Assembly (NCBI GenBank): GCA_035546975.1
Contig: DASZVS010000014.1
Location: 1 to 64,000 of the forward strand
Direction: 5' to 3'
DNA length: 64,000 bases
Source of the DNA: JARIHC01 sp035546975
Lineage (GTDB): Bacteria; Patescibacteriota; Saccharimonadia; Saccharimonadales; UBA4665
Part shown: in pieces, positions 16,741-24,556 of the stretch
Layout of the letters: every line of letters starts with the position of its first letter
Numbering within the stretch: the stretch's first letter is position 1
Program-made: the position numbers and the translations under genes
The notes under the pieces: generated by a model
What the model was told of the DNA's origin: nothing
Database searches by the model: none
What the model saw: the letters and a program-made list of their open reading frames with translations, nothing else

Positions 16741-17580
16741 ATGATACAAACACCAACTTTTATAATCGTAGAAACTCCTATCAAGACCGCCGGGGCCGAG
16801 CTGATAGCGCCGGAACTCTTGGAAAAACAAGCCCAACAAGCAGTAATATGCCTGACAGCGGTTGATTATCGCACCTCGCGCGGCACCTGTATCGATGAGC
16901 GCCCGCGTGAAGAGACGGATCCGCGCCTCTCCGTACCGGGCGGCCCCGATGTTTATGCTCTTGCCGTAAATGAGCTGATTGGTACTTTTGAAGACAGCGA
17001 CATGCCCGCCGAGGAAAGGCTGCGCTCTACGAAAAAGACCATTAATAACGGTGGTATCCTCAGTGGGGGTCATTTTATTTGCGCCGCTAATGGCGTATTT
17101 GCGACATGGATCCCTGCAATCGGTAAACACCCAGATGCTATGTTGGCTTATGCGCAGAGCCAAATGGGGGACCGTTACCATCCCGACGCAGCCCATCGCG
17201 TAATTGAAAATGCTATACGGTTCGAAGATAGCCATACTTACAAAGGCTGGAACGAACAGGTTTTGGTAAATGTTCTCGGCTCTGAAGCCGCTGAAGCCAT
17301 TGAGAAGCTAAGGGATGTCCCGCACGAGGGCGTCACTTTAGTTCGGAATAAGATAGAGGGCATGACGGTTGACCAGAATGAATTATATGACCGGAGCGTA
17401 ATTGGCAAGGGTTCATTTGTATTTGATGATCCGTATGCCGATAAAATCGAGCATGTTTTGGCCAGCGGCCCGGATGCTGCTGAAAAGAAATTGCTTGCTG
17501 AGCATGCCCGGGAGATGATTCTTGCAGCGGTTGCCGGCGCGGTTCCTAACCCAGAACTGTATCAAATTGACCTCAATTAG
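16741..17580 (+). CDS. Unknown protein with a beta-carbonic-anhydrase-like ligand pattern
   Basis: 279 aa from ATG 16741 (an in-frame ATG also exists at 16717). The segment TCIDERPR gives Cys50-x-Asp52-x-Arg54, and GGHFICAANG 61 residues on gives His111-x-x-Cys114. This is the order and spacing of the zinc ligands and Asp/Arg pair of beta-carbonic anhydrases (C-x-D-x-R, then H-x-x-C). The rest does not look like a standard member: SVPGGPDVYAL replaces the usual region between them and the C-terminal ~150 residues are unfamiliar. I infer a metal-binding fold related to beta-CA; carbonic anhydrase activity is not established. The gene is monocistronic with a TAAAAT box at 16709-16714. Confidence 0.5.
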   Translation: MIQTPTFIIVETPIKTAGAELIAPELLEKQAQQAVICLTAVDYRTSRGTCIDERPREETDPRLSVPGGPDVYALAVNELIGTFEDSDMPAEERLRSTKKTINNGGILSGGHFICAANGVFATWIPAIGKHPDAMLAYAQSQMGDRYHPDAAHRVIENAIRFEDSHTYKGWNEQVLVNVLGSEAAEAIEKLRDVPHEGVTLVRNKIEGMTVDQNELYDRSVIGKGSFVFDDPYADKIEHVLASGPDAAEKKLLAEHAREMILAAVAGAVPNPELYQIDLN

Positions 17581-17581
17581 C

Positions 17582-17600
17582 ACAGGGGCGGTACCCCTGT
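17582..17600 (+). other. Perfect hairpin just after the 16741 gene
   Basis: ACAGGGG / CCCCTGT with a 5-nt loop starts 2 nt after the stop codon. There is no T tract on either strand, so it may stabilise the mRNA 3' end or serve as an operator for the aquaporin promoter that begins 5 nt further on. Confidence 0.5.
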
Positions 17601-17604
17601 AAAC

Positions 17605-17633
17605 TTTACAAAACTATTACTTCACGGTACTCT
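17605..17633 (+). promoter_or_regulatory. Promoter of the aquaporin-like gene
   Basis: TTTACA (17605-17610), 17-nt spacer, TACTCT (17628-17633). The ~27-nt leader carries a GGAGG ribosome site before ATG 17667. Confidence 0.6.
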
Positions 17634-17666
17634 AGGGTCATCAACACTAACAGTGGAGGTTCCATA

Positions 17667-18386
17667 ATGTTTGGAAGACAAAAAGCAGCTGCTTTGGTAG
17701 CAGAATTCCTCGGTGCGGGTATATTGACCCTGCTCGTCCTGAGCGTACAAAGATCAACAATCGGTGTCCCCTTCTTCGTGGCTATTGCCGCCGGGCTCAC
17801 TATAACAGTTATGATGTTTGCCGTATCTAGTATTTCCGGCGGGCATTTTAACCCGGCGCTTACTATTGGCCTGTGGACGGCACGTAAAGTCACCACTGCC
17901 CGCGCCATTGTCTACATTGCCGCTCAATTGCTGGGTGCCTGGGGCGCATACTACCTGTACACGTACTTCGTGCACAACTCCTTGCAGCCAGTCGGGGGCC
18001 ACTATACGGGCCGCATTCTGGTAGCTGAGGCTGTCGGTACCGGTATTTTCGCCTTTGGCTGGGCATCTGCGCTTTACCAGCGCTACAGCACTGCTGTTAC
18101 GGCATCAGTAGCCGGTTTGTCATACATGCTCGGTATCATTGCGGCTTCATCTGCAGCCCTCGGCCTTTTGAATCCGGCATTGGCACTTGGTACCCGCGCT
18201 TGGGTATGGACTACCTATGTACTCGGCCCGGTCCTTGGCGCTATCATCGGCGTTAACCTGTATAACCTGCTCTTTACGGAAGACGGTGCAGGTAACTTAG
18301 CCGCCGCTGTAAGTGGCAGTACGTCGAGCAGCACCCCTGCCGTTGCTGCTAAGCCGAAGAAATCTTCCGGCAAAAAGAAGAAATAG
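17667..18386 (+). CDS. MIP-family channel (aquaporin-like) with altered second NPA region
   Basis: This 239-aa protein has six membrane helices and the internal repeat of aquaporins. The first half-helix reads GGHFNPALTIG (Asn62-Pro-Ala). The second reads GLLNPALALG (Asn169-Pro-Ala), where the residue after NPA is Leu172 instead of the selectivity-filter Arg that nearly all water and glycerol channels carry. The C-terminus ends in a Ser/Lys-rich tail. It would pass water or a small neutral solute, but loss of the Arg suggests a wider or different filter. It is monocistronic, with its own promoter and terminator. Confidence 0.85.
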   Translation: MFGRQKAAALVAEFLGAGILTLLVLSVQRSTIGVPFFVAIAAGLTITVMMFAVSSISGGHFNPALTIGLWTARKVTTARAIVYIAAQLLGAWGAYYLYTYFVHNSLQPVGGHYTGRILVAEAVGTGIFAFGWASALYQRYSTAVTASVAGLSYMLGIIAASSAALGLLNPALALGTRAWVWTTYVLGPVLGAIIGVNLYNLLFTEDGAGNLAAAVSGSTSSSTPAVAAKPKKSSGKKKK

Positions 18387-18410
18387 CATACCTTTCACGA
18401 TAAAGGCATA

Positions 18411-18444
18411 ACTGCCCGGTAATTTGAAAGCCGGGCAGTTTTTC
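18411..18444 (+). terminator. Rho-independent terminator of the aquaporin-like gene
   Basis: ACTGCCCGG (18411-18419) pairs perfectly with CCGGGCAGT (18431-18439), loop 11 nt, followed by TTTTT. Confidence 0.88.
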
Positions 18445-18446
18445 GT

Positions 18447-21400
18447 TTAAATAGTACCGTCAATAAGATCTTGCTCGAACTGTTGAACGCCATCTATATC
18501 CTGGGAGTAATGTGATATATCCGGCAAATCAAGCGCCATAATCTTTTTCCACACAGCTTCTATAAGGAGCCGCAGGCGTTTAACGTCATCCTCTGAGGGC
18601 GCGTAAGAGAGGCGTAGCAGTTTTTGCGTGTCTGCCTCAACGTAAACCATCTGGCCTTCAAAGTTTTTGTACTCGCTGAACTGAGGGGTTTCCTGGGCTA
18701 AAAGGGCATAAAAGATCAGCTGCATTTTATGGTTATGGGCTTTCAAGGCCTTAGACTTATCGCTGGTTGCAAAGCTGGAAAGCGGTTTGCCCGTCTTATA
18801 ATCTGCAATCAGTAGCGATGGGCTGTTTTTATCAACCCGGTCCAGCTTACCGCTGATAACCGCTTCGCCGAGGTGGATGTCTTTGAGTTCTTGCTCTGGC
18901 AAGTTGCCTTTTTGCAGCGTGTATCCGTATTCATTGAATAGCCTGTCGAGCATCTGCTTTCCTTGCTCAGTGAACCGCTTGGTTTCGGCCGGACTAAGCT
19001 GTTCTTCTTCGAGGGCCAAAGCAAACGCCTGTTTTATGGCGGCGAGGTCGAAAGAGTCTTTATTGGTTAATTTTTGGGCTTCTTCCATGGCGCTATGCAT
19101 GGCGGTGCCGTACGACAGGGCTACTGATTTTGCTTCGGGCAGGTTTAGTAAATTCCGTTCTTTGAAGTACTGCGGTCCGCCTTTTGATAGGTCGAGGAAA
19201 TTAAGTAAATGAGTAACGCTAAGGTTGTAAGTTTCCAATTTGGCTTTGAGCATCTCCCGTTCTTCCCCGCCGCTTAGGTCAGGCCAGTGCAAATTTTGCT
19301 CGAGAACTTCTATGAGCCGGTCTTCGCCGGTCTCTGTTAGCTTAGTTATGTCGAAGGCGGTCTGGATAATAGTGCTGGCGGCAACGTCTTTGCCGGCGTG
19401 ATCCTGGTAATAGCCGCTAATAGTAATGGAAGACCGGGCGCGAGTCATGGCCACATACATCAGGCGAACGTAATCGTCGAAATCGTCTCCGTTGGGCTGC
19501 AAAGGTAAATTAGATGGGGGTTTACGCGAACCTTTGCGCGGCTGCCATATGTCTTCAATGGCGTCGATTATATAAACGTCGTCGAACTCCAGGCCCTTGG
19601 CCTTATGAACGGTAAGTAATTGCACTGCCTGGTTGCCGGTTATAAAAGGCGATTCGTCGGCGACGACCTTATTGTTCTCCCTATTGATATCAATAAAGCG
19701 TATAAGTTCTTCAAGTGTAGGCTCGCCTTGCCGCGCAAACTCGTGCACGAGCGCTCTAAGCAGCTGGATTGCCGAGAGACTGCTCAAATACTGGCCCGCC
19801 CGGTCTTTATTTCTGTCGATATTTCTGTCGATAAAGTACTCCCGGATGGGCGACGTGTATTCGTGGCTTTTGCGTAGTCCTAAGATGTGTTCCAGTGTTA
19901 CTGCCAGTGGTTGGCTGCCTGCCTGCCGGGATAGCCATACCAGCCAATTGCCGGTGGTTTGTAGCTGGCTGGACCGGTTATTCAACAGCGATTTTAACCA
20001 GTCGCGGCGGGGATAGTTGTCAACTGCGAGCTGCCATAGTTCTACTGGCTCTATGCCCCACATGGGGTGGCGTAGAACTTGGTGCACGAGTGCATTAATC
20101 GTTGCTTTATCACCGCTATTTATCGCTGCGAGCAGGCTGGTTATCAAATATACTTGGTTAACTATTTCGTGGTCTAAAATGTTGCTCTGCTGCTCATACC
20201 GGACGGGTACGTTTAGCTGTTGCAATATACCAGACATTTTTATAAGGCTGTCATGGCCGCGGGCTAAGACCGCTATTTCTTTTTTCGGCTTATAAGCCGA
20301 TTGGATTTCCCGCGCTATTTCACTGAATTGCAGTTCACGAGATGAGTACGAAACTGCCGCAATCCTGCCCGGATCTTCTGGCGGGTCCTCGGCTACTAAA
20401 TCTTTGCTAAGGGAGGTATCTTGGTTGACTAAGCGGCTTTCCGCCTGTTCTATTACCTTTTTGGCGCTGTCTAGCACCTGCTGCGTGGACCGGTAATTTT
20501 TGAGCAAAACGATACGCTTGGCGCTCGGATAATTACGCTCAAAGCCGAGCATATTATTAAGTTCGGCGCCATTGAATTTAAAAATCGACTGGTCATCGTC
20601 GCCGACGGCCATCAGGTTCGGCTCATCTGTGCTGTGGTGGTCAGCAACTAGATGGGCCAAGCGTAATTGGGCCGGCGTTGTGTCCTGGAATTCGTCTATA
20701 AGCACGTAGTTGAAGCGTTCCTGGACGTCTGCCAGTATATCCGGATGCTGTTCCAGTTGGGCTATGACTTCCACGAGCATATCGGCATAGTCGTAAAAAC
20801 CTCTTTCATGGACGAGCTCGCGGTAAACTTCGTATACATTTGCCAGTTCACGCCACCATTCATTGCGCTGGCGCTCCTTCCACATGCCTTTTTCGCCGTT
20901 CACGGTTTGTACCCAGCGTTGTTTCCAGGCGCTTGTATTGGCGGTTTTGCCGCTGCCCTCATCTTGCGCTATGGCATTGTCCAAACTTTCTATGAGAACT
21001 GTCGACAATGAAACTAAAGGGTAAACGCTCTGATCGATGGGCTGTTTGGGCAGGGCTGCAACTTTTGTGCGCAGCTCTTCAAGTGTTTTTGCCGATAAGC
21101 GCTGTCCTAGTATTTCTACCAGGCTTGCCTCAATTTCATTGATGTACGCAAGGTTTACATCTATAAGCGCGCTCAACTTTCCAGGAGTGAGCCCGGCGTC
21201 CTTGGCGAGACCGATTGAGCGTTGAATGTCACCAAGCAACGTGTATTGGCCTGCAAACTTCAATGCCAATGGATTATCGAGCGGCAACTTGCTGACGATG
21301 GACTCGATTATATCCAGCTGTACAGACTCCGGTGCCACCGACAGCCGTGCGGCATTCCAGAAATAATCTGGATACAAATTCATGATTTCGCCCGCAAAAC

Positions 21401-21677
21401 TATGGAAGGTTTTTACGGTTACCTTAGCGCCTTCAACTCCTGTCAAACGAATAATGCGCTCCTTCATGTTGATGGAGGCTTTATTGGTAAATGTCAGGCA
21501 AAGAATGTTAGATGGCTTGGTGTCCCGCGTTTTTAAGATGTTTGCCACGCGCATGCCGAGTAACTGGGTCTTACCGGTACCCGGCCCAGCGACTACCAAG
21601 ACCGGCCCTTCCGTCTCTTCGACCGCTTCCTTCTGGGCCTCGTTCAGGCGCTCATATTCGTCTTCAAATAATCCCAT
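18447..21677 (-). CDS. UvrD/Rep-type helicase with C-terminal PD-(D/E)XK nuclease domain
   Basis: This 1076-aa protein has superfamily 1 helicase motifs in order: AGPGTGKTQLLG near 30-41 (motif I), LTFTNKA (Ia), LIDEFQDTTPAQ (II), GDDDQSIFKFNGA (III), VHKAKGLEFDDVYI (V) and LMYVAMTRARSSI (VI). The last ~130 residues hold a RecB-like nuclease: GKLDRVD and, 13 residues on, IADYKTGK. This matches an AddA-like or stand-alone helicase-nuclease for end resection; no AddB partner is nearby. The start is put at ATG 21677 because a TACAAT box (21687-21692) ends 9 nt upstream, inside the longer open frame. Confidence 0.9.
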   Translation of the reverse strand: MGLFEDEYERLNEAQKEAVEETEGPVLVVAGPGTGKTQLLGMRVANILKTRDTKPSNILCLTFTNKASINMKERIIRLTGVEGAKVTVKTFHSFAGEIMNLYPDYFWNAARLSVAPESVQLDIIESIVSKLPLDNPLALKFAGQYTLLGDIQRSIGLAKDAGLTPGKLSALIDVNLAYINEIEASLVEILGQRLSAKTLEELRTKVAALPKQPIDQSVYPLVSLSTVLIESLDNAIAQDEGSGKTANTSAWKQRWVQTVNGEKGMWKERQRNEWWRELANVYEVYRELVHERGFYDYADMLVEVIAQLEQHPDILADVQERFNYVLIDEFQDTTPAQLRLAHLVADHHSTDEPNLMAVGDDDQSIFKFNGAELNNMLGFERNYPSAKRIVLLKNYRSTQQVLDSAKKVIEQAESRLVNQDTSLSKDLVAEDPPEDPGRIAAVSYSSRELQFSEIAREIQSAYKPKKEIAVLARGHDSLIKMSGILQQLNVPVRYEQQSNILDHEIVNQVYLITSLLAAINSGDKATINALVHQVLRHPMWGIEPVELWQLAVDNYPRRDWLKSLLNNRSSQLQTTGNWLVWLSRQAGSQPLAVTLEHILGLRKSHEYTSPIREYFIDRNIDRNKDRAGQYLSSLSAIQLLRALVHEFARQGEPTLEELIRFIDINRENNKVVADESPFITGNQAVQLLTVHKAKGLEFDDVYIIDAIEDIWQPRKGSRKPPSNLPLQPNGDDFDDYVRLMYVAMTRARSSITISGYYQDHAGKDVAASTIIQTAFDITKLTETGEDRLIEVLEQNLHWPDLSGGEEREMLKAKLETYNLSVTHLLNFLDLSKGGPQYFKERNLLNLPEAKSVALSYGTAMHSAMEEAQKLTNKDSFDLAAIKQAFALALEEEQLSPAETKRFTEQGKQMLDRLFNEYGYTLQKGNLPEQELKDIHLGEAVISGKLDRVDKNSPSLLIADYKTGKPLSSFATSDKSKALKAHNHKMQLIFYALLAQETPQFSEYKNFEGQMVYVEADTQKLLRLSYAPSEDDVKRLRLLIEAVWKKIMALDLPDISHYSQDIDGVQQFEQDLIDGTI

Positions 21678-21729
21678 CTGATATATATTGTACGTGTTCC
21701 TTGCCGCTAGAGTAGACAATTCACACTTG

Positions 21730-22113
21730 TTACATGCTAAGTTCTATTGGCGGAAATTGCCATGGCTTGAATTCTGTTTGGGCGCCGCAAGCCATCTTGC
21801 CAAAAAACAACATGCTTTTTTCGGGGCCGGAAACGCATGAATCAGGTATTATGTCGGTCCTTCCGTCCGGTGTGAGCTGATGCCGTATGCTGTGGAGCCG
21901 TATTTGATCATCACGGGATAGCCTTCTTTCAATGCGGCTTTTTTGCATGTCATATGCTTCGCGGCTTTCGGGGAGTACCGGCGGCAAAGGATACTTTTGC
22001 TTTAATTCGGCCATTTCATGCAACGCCTGACGCAGGGGACAGATTTGAGACGGATCGAACTGGCATTGGATTGCCGGAGGTACGGAAGAGATCTCACCTG
22101 CCATAGAACACAT
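21730..22113 (-). CDS. Small Cys-containing protein of unknown function
   Basis: 127 aa from ATG 22113 (an AAAGG lies before it; a GTG at 22137 would add 8 residues). There are Cys in CQFDPSQICPLRQ and later single Cys residues, a Pro-rich middle (YPLPPVLPESREAYD) and a conserved-looking helical stretch of Arg and Gln. There is no membrane helix. It lies between the helicase and a small membrane protein, all on the minus strand. No function can be proposed. Confidence 0.5.
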   Translation of the reverse strand: MCSMAGEISSVPPAIQCQFDPSQICPLRQALHEMAELKQKYPLPPVLPESREAYDMQKSRIERRLSRDDQIRLHSIRHQLTPDGRTDIIPDSCVSGPEKSMLFFGKMACGAQTEFKPWQFPPIELSM

Positions 22114-22163
22114 TTTACCTTTTATGGCGCTATTCACATAATTTAGCCAGTACTCCTAAAAGG

Positions 22164-22442
22164 TCAAATAAAAAGAAATACGAGGAGTAGCAGTATGCAA
22201 ATTATGAAGTTTCTTTTACCGCGTCTGCCAGCGTAGATAAGCTGGTTGAGCGCAAACCATAATATCGCCCCGCACAGCGTAAGGGCCGGGAATAAAATAA
22301 GATATACGATGCCGCCATCCGTGTCATTTGCATCGGGAATAGCTAGGGCTACAACGATCAGAAAACCTACTACAGCCCCAATGAGTATAGCTTTTACGAT
22401 GTTCTCGGGGACGATTATTCGAATGAGGTGTTTTACTGCCAT
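22164..22442 (-). CDS. Small three-helix membrane protein
   Basis: This 92-aa protein has hydrophobic segments at about 15-35, 45-65 and 75-92, separated by an acidic loop (PDANDTDGG) and a basic loop (GRRGKRN). No known family was recognised. Promoter TGC-TATAAT (hexamer 22449-22454) ends 6 nt before ATG 22442, predicting a leaderless message. It follows ndh by 18 nt, so it could also be read from the ndh transcript. Confidence 0.55.
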   Translation of the reverse strand: MAVKHLIRIIVPENIVKAILIGAVVGFLIVVALAIPDANDTDGGIVYLILFPALTLCGAILWFALNQLIYAGRRGKRNFIICILLLLVFLFI

Positions 22443-22460
22443 GCGGCGATTATAGCAAAC

Positions 22461-23660
22461 CTAGTTAGGTTGACCGGGGTTGATGGCGCAAACCGGGCAT
22501 TCATCTTCCGCAGTGAATTCAGTAAACCATTGCCGGCCAGCCTTTTTCCATGATTCTAGATCGCGAAAGCCATTCATGTCGGCGGCTTCCCGGAGCGCCC
22601 AGCCGATCCAGCCGTAAAGGCGGAGCCTGCCCCAGGCTACTGCCGCCCAATGCGGCCCGCACGGGATGACCGACACCGGCTCTCGTACCACGTAGCTTCG
22701 GAATTTTTTGCCCGACGCCCGACGCTTTAAGTTGCGGGCAAGGAACTTGCCATCTTGCAAGGCAGTCTGAGCCATGCCGCTGTATGGCGTATTAGCATTG
22801 TCGCCTAGTACATAAATGTCCGGTTCTGCTTCAAGATATGCATTGACGGCCACTTTGCCCCGGCCGGCCAACACGAAGTTATTATCTTTAAAAAAAGGAT
22901 GGTTGGTAACGCCCGCTGTCCAAACCACAGTATGGCTACGGATAGGTTTGCCGCTTACGGTGAGCTCATCGGCGGTTTCGCCTTCAACGGTACTGCTCAA
23001 ATATAGCCGGATACCGAGTTTAGTTAATTGTTTCCGTACGGCCCGGGAAGTGTCTTTCGGCAGCCGAGGCAGTAGGCGCGGCGACGCTTCTATAAGATCG
23101 ATGTGCACAGCCCGGTGCTTCACGCCATGATTTTTCATGATTTTTTTAAGGTAGCCAGGCAGCGCGCCTGCTAACTCTATACCTGTAGGGCCCGCGCCGA
23201 CGATTACATAATGCAAGTCGGGCTGGTGTTCATCGGCCAGTTGTTGGTGCAGGTGGCGCTTGAAACGGGCCGCCGCAGCCTGTGTTTTGATGCTATAAGA
23301 GTATTCTGGTAAACCAGGAATGCCAAAGTAATTGGTAACCACGCCGAGAGCAAGTACCAGGCTGTCATATTCGTATGCCCTGCCCTTATCTGTGGTAACT
23401 GTCTTGTCCTTTCTGATAAGCTTCGCGGCGGTGCCGATAGAAACGGTTACCGGCTTGTTGGCAAAAATTGTCCCTAGTGGGATCGAGGAGTTGGCACGCT
23501 TGCCGCCAGTAGCGCTATGGTAAAGCGTCGGATAATAGCGAAGGTCGGGGTCATCAGTGAGCAGCGTGACGGCAAACCGGTCATCTTTGCATAAGTCCAG
23601 TGCGGTTTTTACGCCGGCAAAGCCACCGCCCACAATTAATATTCTGTGTTTTTTTACCAT
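22461..23660 (-). CDS. ndh: Type II NADH:quinone oxidoreductase (NDH-2)
   Basis: This 399-aa flavoprotein has two dinucleotide-binding folds: FAD at the N-terminus (ILIVGGGFAGVKTALDL) and NADH at about 165 (YVIVGAGPTGIELAGAL), plus the late FAD motif DIYVLGDNANTPYSGMAQTALQDG. It oxidises NADH and reduces quinone at the membrane surface without pumping protons. The C-terminus contains CPVC, which most NDH-2 lack. It sits close to the flavin oxidase and the quinol oxidase operon, completing a short respiratory chain. An extended -10, TGA-TACAAT (23671-23676), ends 10 nt before the ATG. Confidence 0.88.
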   Translation of the reverse strand: MVKKHRILIVGGGFAGVKTALDLCKDDRFAVTLLTDDPDLRYYPTLYHSATGGKRANSSIPLGTIFANKPVTVSIGTAAKLIRKDKTVTTDKGRAYEYDSLVLALGVVTNYFGIPGLPEYSYSIKTQAAAARFKRHLHQQLADEHQPDLHYVIVGAGPTGIELAGALPGYLKKIMKNHGVKHRAVHIDLIEASPRLLPRLPKDTSRAVRKQLTKLGIRLYLSSTVEGETADELTVSGKPIRSHTVVWTAGVTNHPFFKDNNFVLAGRGKVAVNAYLEAEPDIYVLGDNANTPYSGMAQTALQDGKFLARNLKRRASGKKFRSYVVREPVSVIPCGPHWAAVAWGRLRLYGWIGWALREAADMNGFRDLESWKKAGRQWFTEFTAEDECPVCAINPGQPN

Positions 23661-23700
23661 TCTGCTTATGATTGTATCAGATAGTCCACGGGGGAACTAC

Positions 23701-23729
23701 TTGATAAAATTAGAATAAATTTATATAAT
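23701..23729 (+). promoter_or_regulatory. Promoter of the 23739 gene
   Basis: TTGATA (23701-23706), 17-nt spacer, TATAAT (23724-23729), ending 9 nt before the ATG, so a leaderless transcript is expected. It is divergent from ndh, 40 nt away. Confidence 0.75.
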
Positions 23730-23738
23730 ATGTGAATT

Positions 23739-24497
23739 ATGGCCCAAGCAGAACAAACGGGTTCTTCTTATTTTGATGCAGCGCAACTTCGCGGCCTGCC
23801 ATTCGGCCAGTTATCAGAAGTACTGCTCACTGAAGCGGAGAAAGTAATCCGGCCATTACCAGGAGAATTACAAGCTCTGGACCGGGTAGAGGCAGCCTCT
23901 ATGGGCCTGCCGACATGCGATATGGCCTCAAAAAAGTTAAGTGAAATAAGTTCGCCCTTAGACCCTTTTGTCGCGATCGACAGGCTGAAGCACCGGATAG
24001 AAAACGGTATCAATAACGGATTCGAGCGCGGCCGCCCATGGACGGAATCAGACTTAACAAATGCGCTTGGCCGGATGTGTATGAACCAAGCAAGGGTTGG
24101 CATAGCAGTAGAGAATGATTTTATCCGCCGGACAGCGATGGAACATTTGGGTTCTGCGCCTGGTAACCGGGCTTTGGTGCTACTGGAGCTGGCTGCTGGT
24201 GGCGACGAAGCTGCTTGCCAATTGGGAATCAATGCTTTACAGGAGCGCCTTGAAGAGACAGATCAGCTTGAGTGGCAGGAGGCATACAATATGTGCGAAG
24301 CCGTACTTAAGTGTTTTGGGGCGGCAAGTTCTGAAGAGCAAGGCGTTTTGGCAGGAGTTACCCTCGACCTGTTGGCTGAAATGAAGGCCTATACCGGTAA
24401 TGACTGGGCGGCAGTAGACTATGCTGTCATGGCGGCCCAGTTGAGTGCCGAACTCCATAGTTTACCTTCAGAAGCATCTGTCCAAGATTATCTTTAA
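23739..24497 (+). CDS. Soluble helical protein of unknown function
   Basis: This 252-aa protein is rich in Ala, Leu and Glu and almost entirely helical by eye, with repeating short helices (ALVLLELAAGGDEAACQLGINALQ and similar), suggesting an alpha-solenoid. There is no membrane segment or recognised catalytic motif. The strong promoter and clear start support a real gene. It lies 59 nt before the flavin oxidase and may share a transcript with it. Confidence 0.5.
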   Translation: MAQAEQTGSSYFDAAQLRGLPFGQLSEVLLTEAEKVIRPLPGELQALDRVEAASMGLPTCDMASKKLSEISSPLDPFVAIDRLKHRIENGINNGFERGRPWTESDLTNALGRMCMNQARVGIAVENDFIRRTAMEHLGSAPGNRALVLLELAAGGDEAACQLGINALQERLEETDQLEWQEAYNMCEAVLKCFGAASSEEQGVLAGVTLDLLAEMKAYTGNDWAAVDYAVMAAQLSAELHSLPSEASVQDYL

Positions 24498-24556
24498 TAG
24501 TCTTTGTGTTTACCTGGCTTGCATTCCAGGCCCACAAAGCCGTAAGCTTAAGGGGT

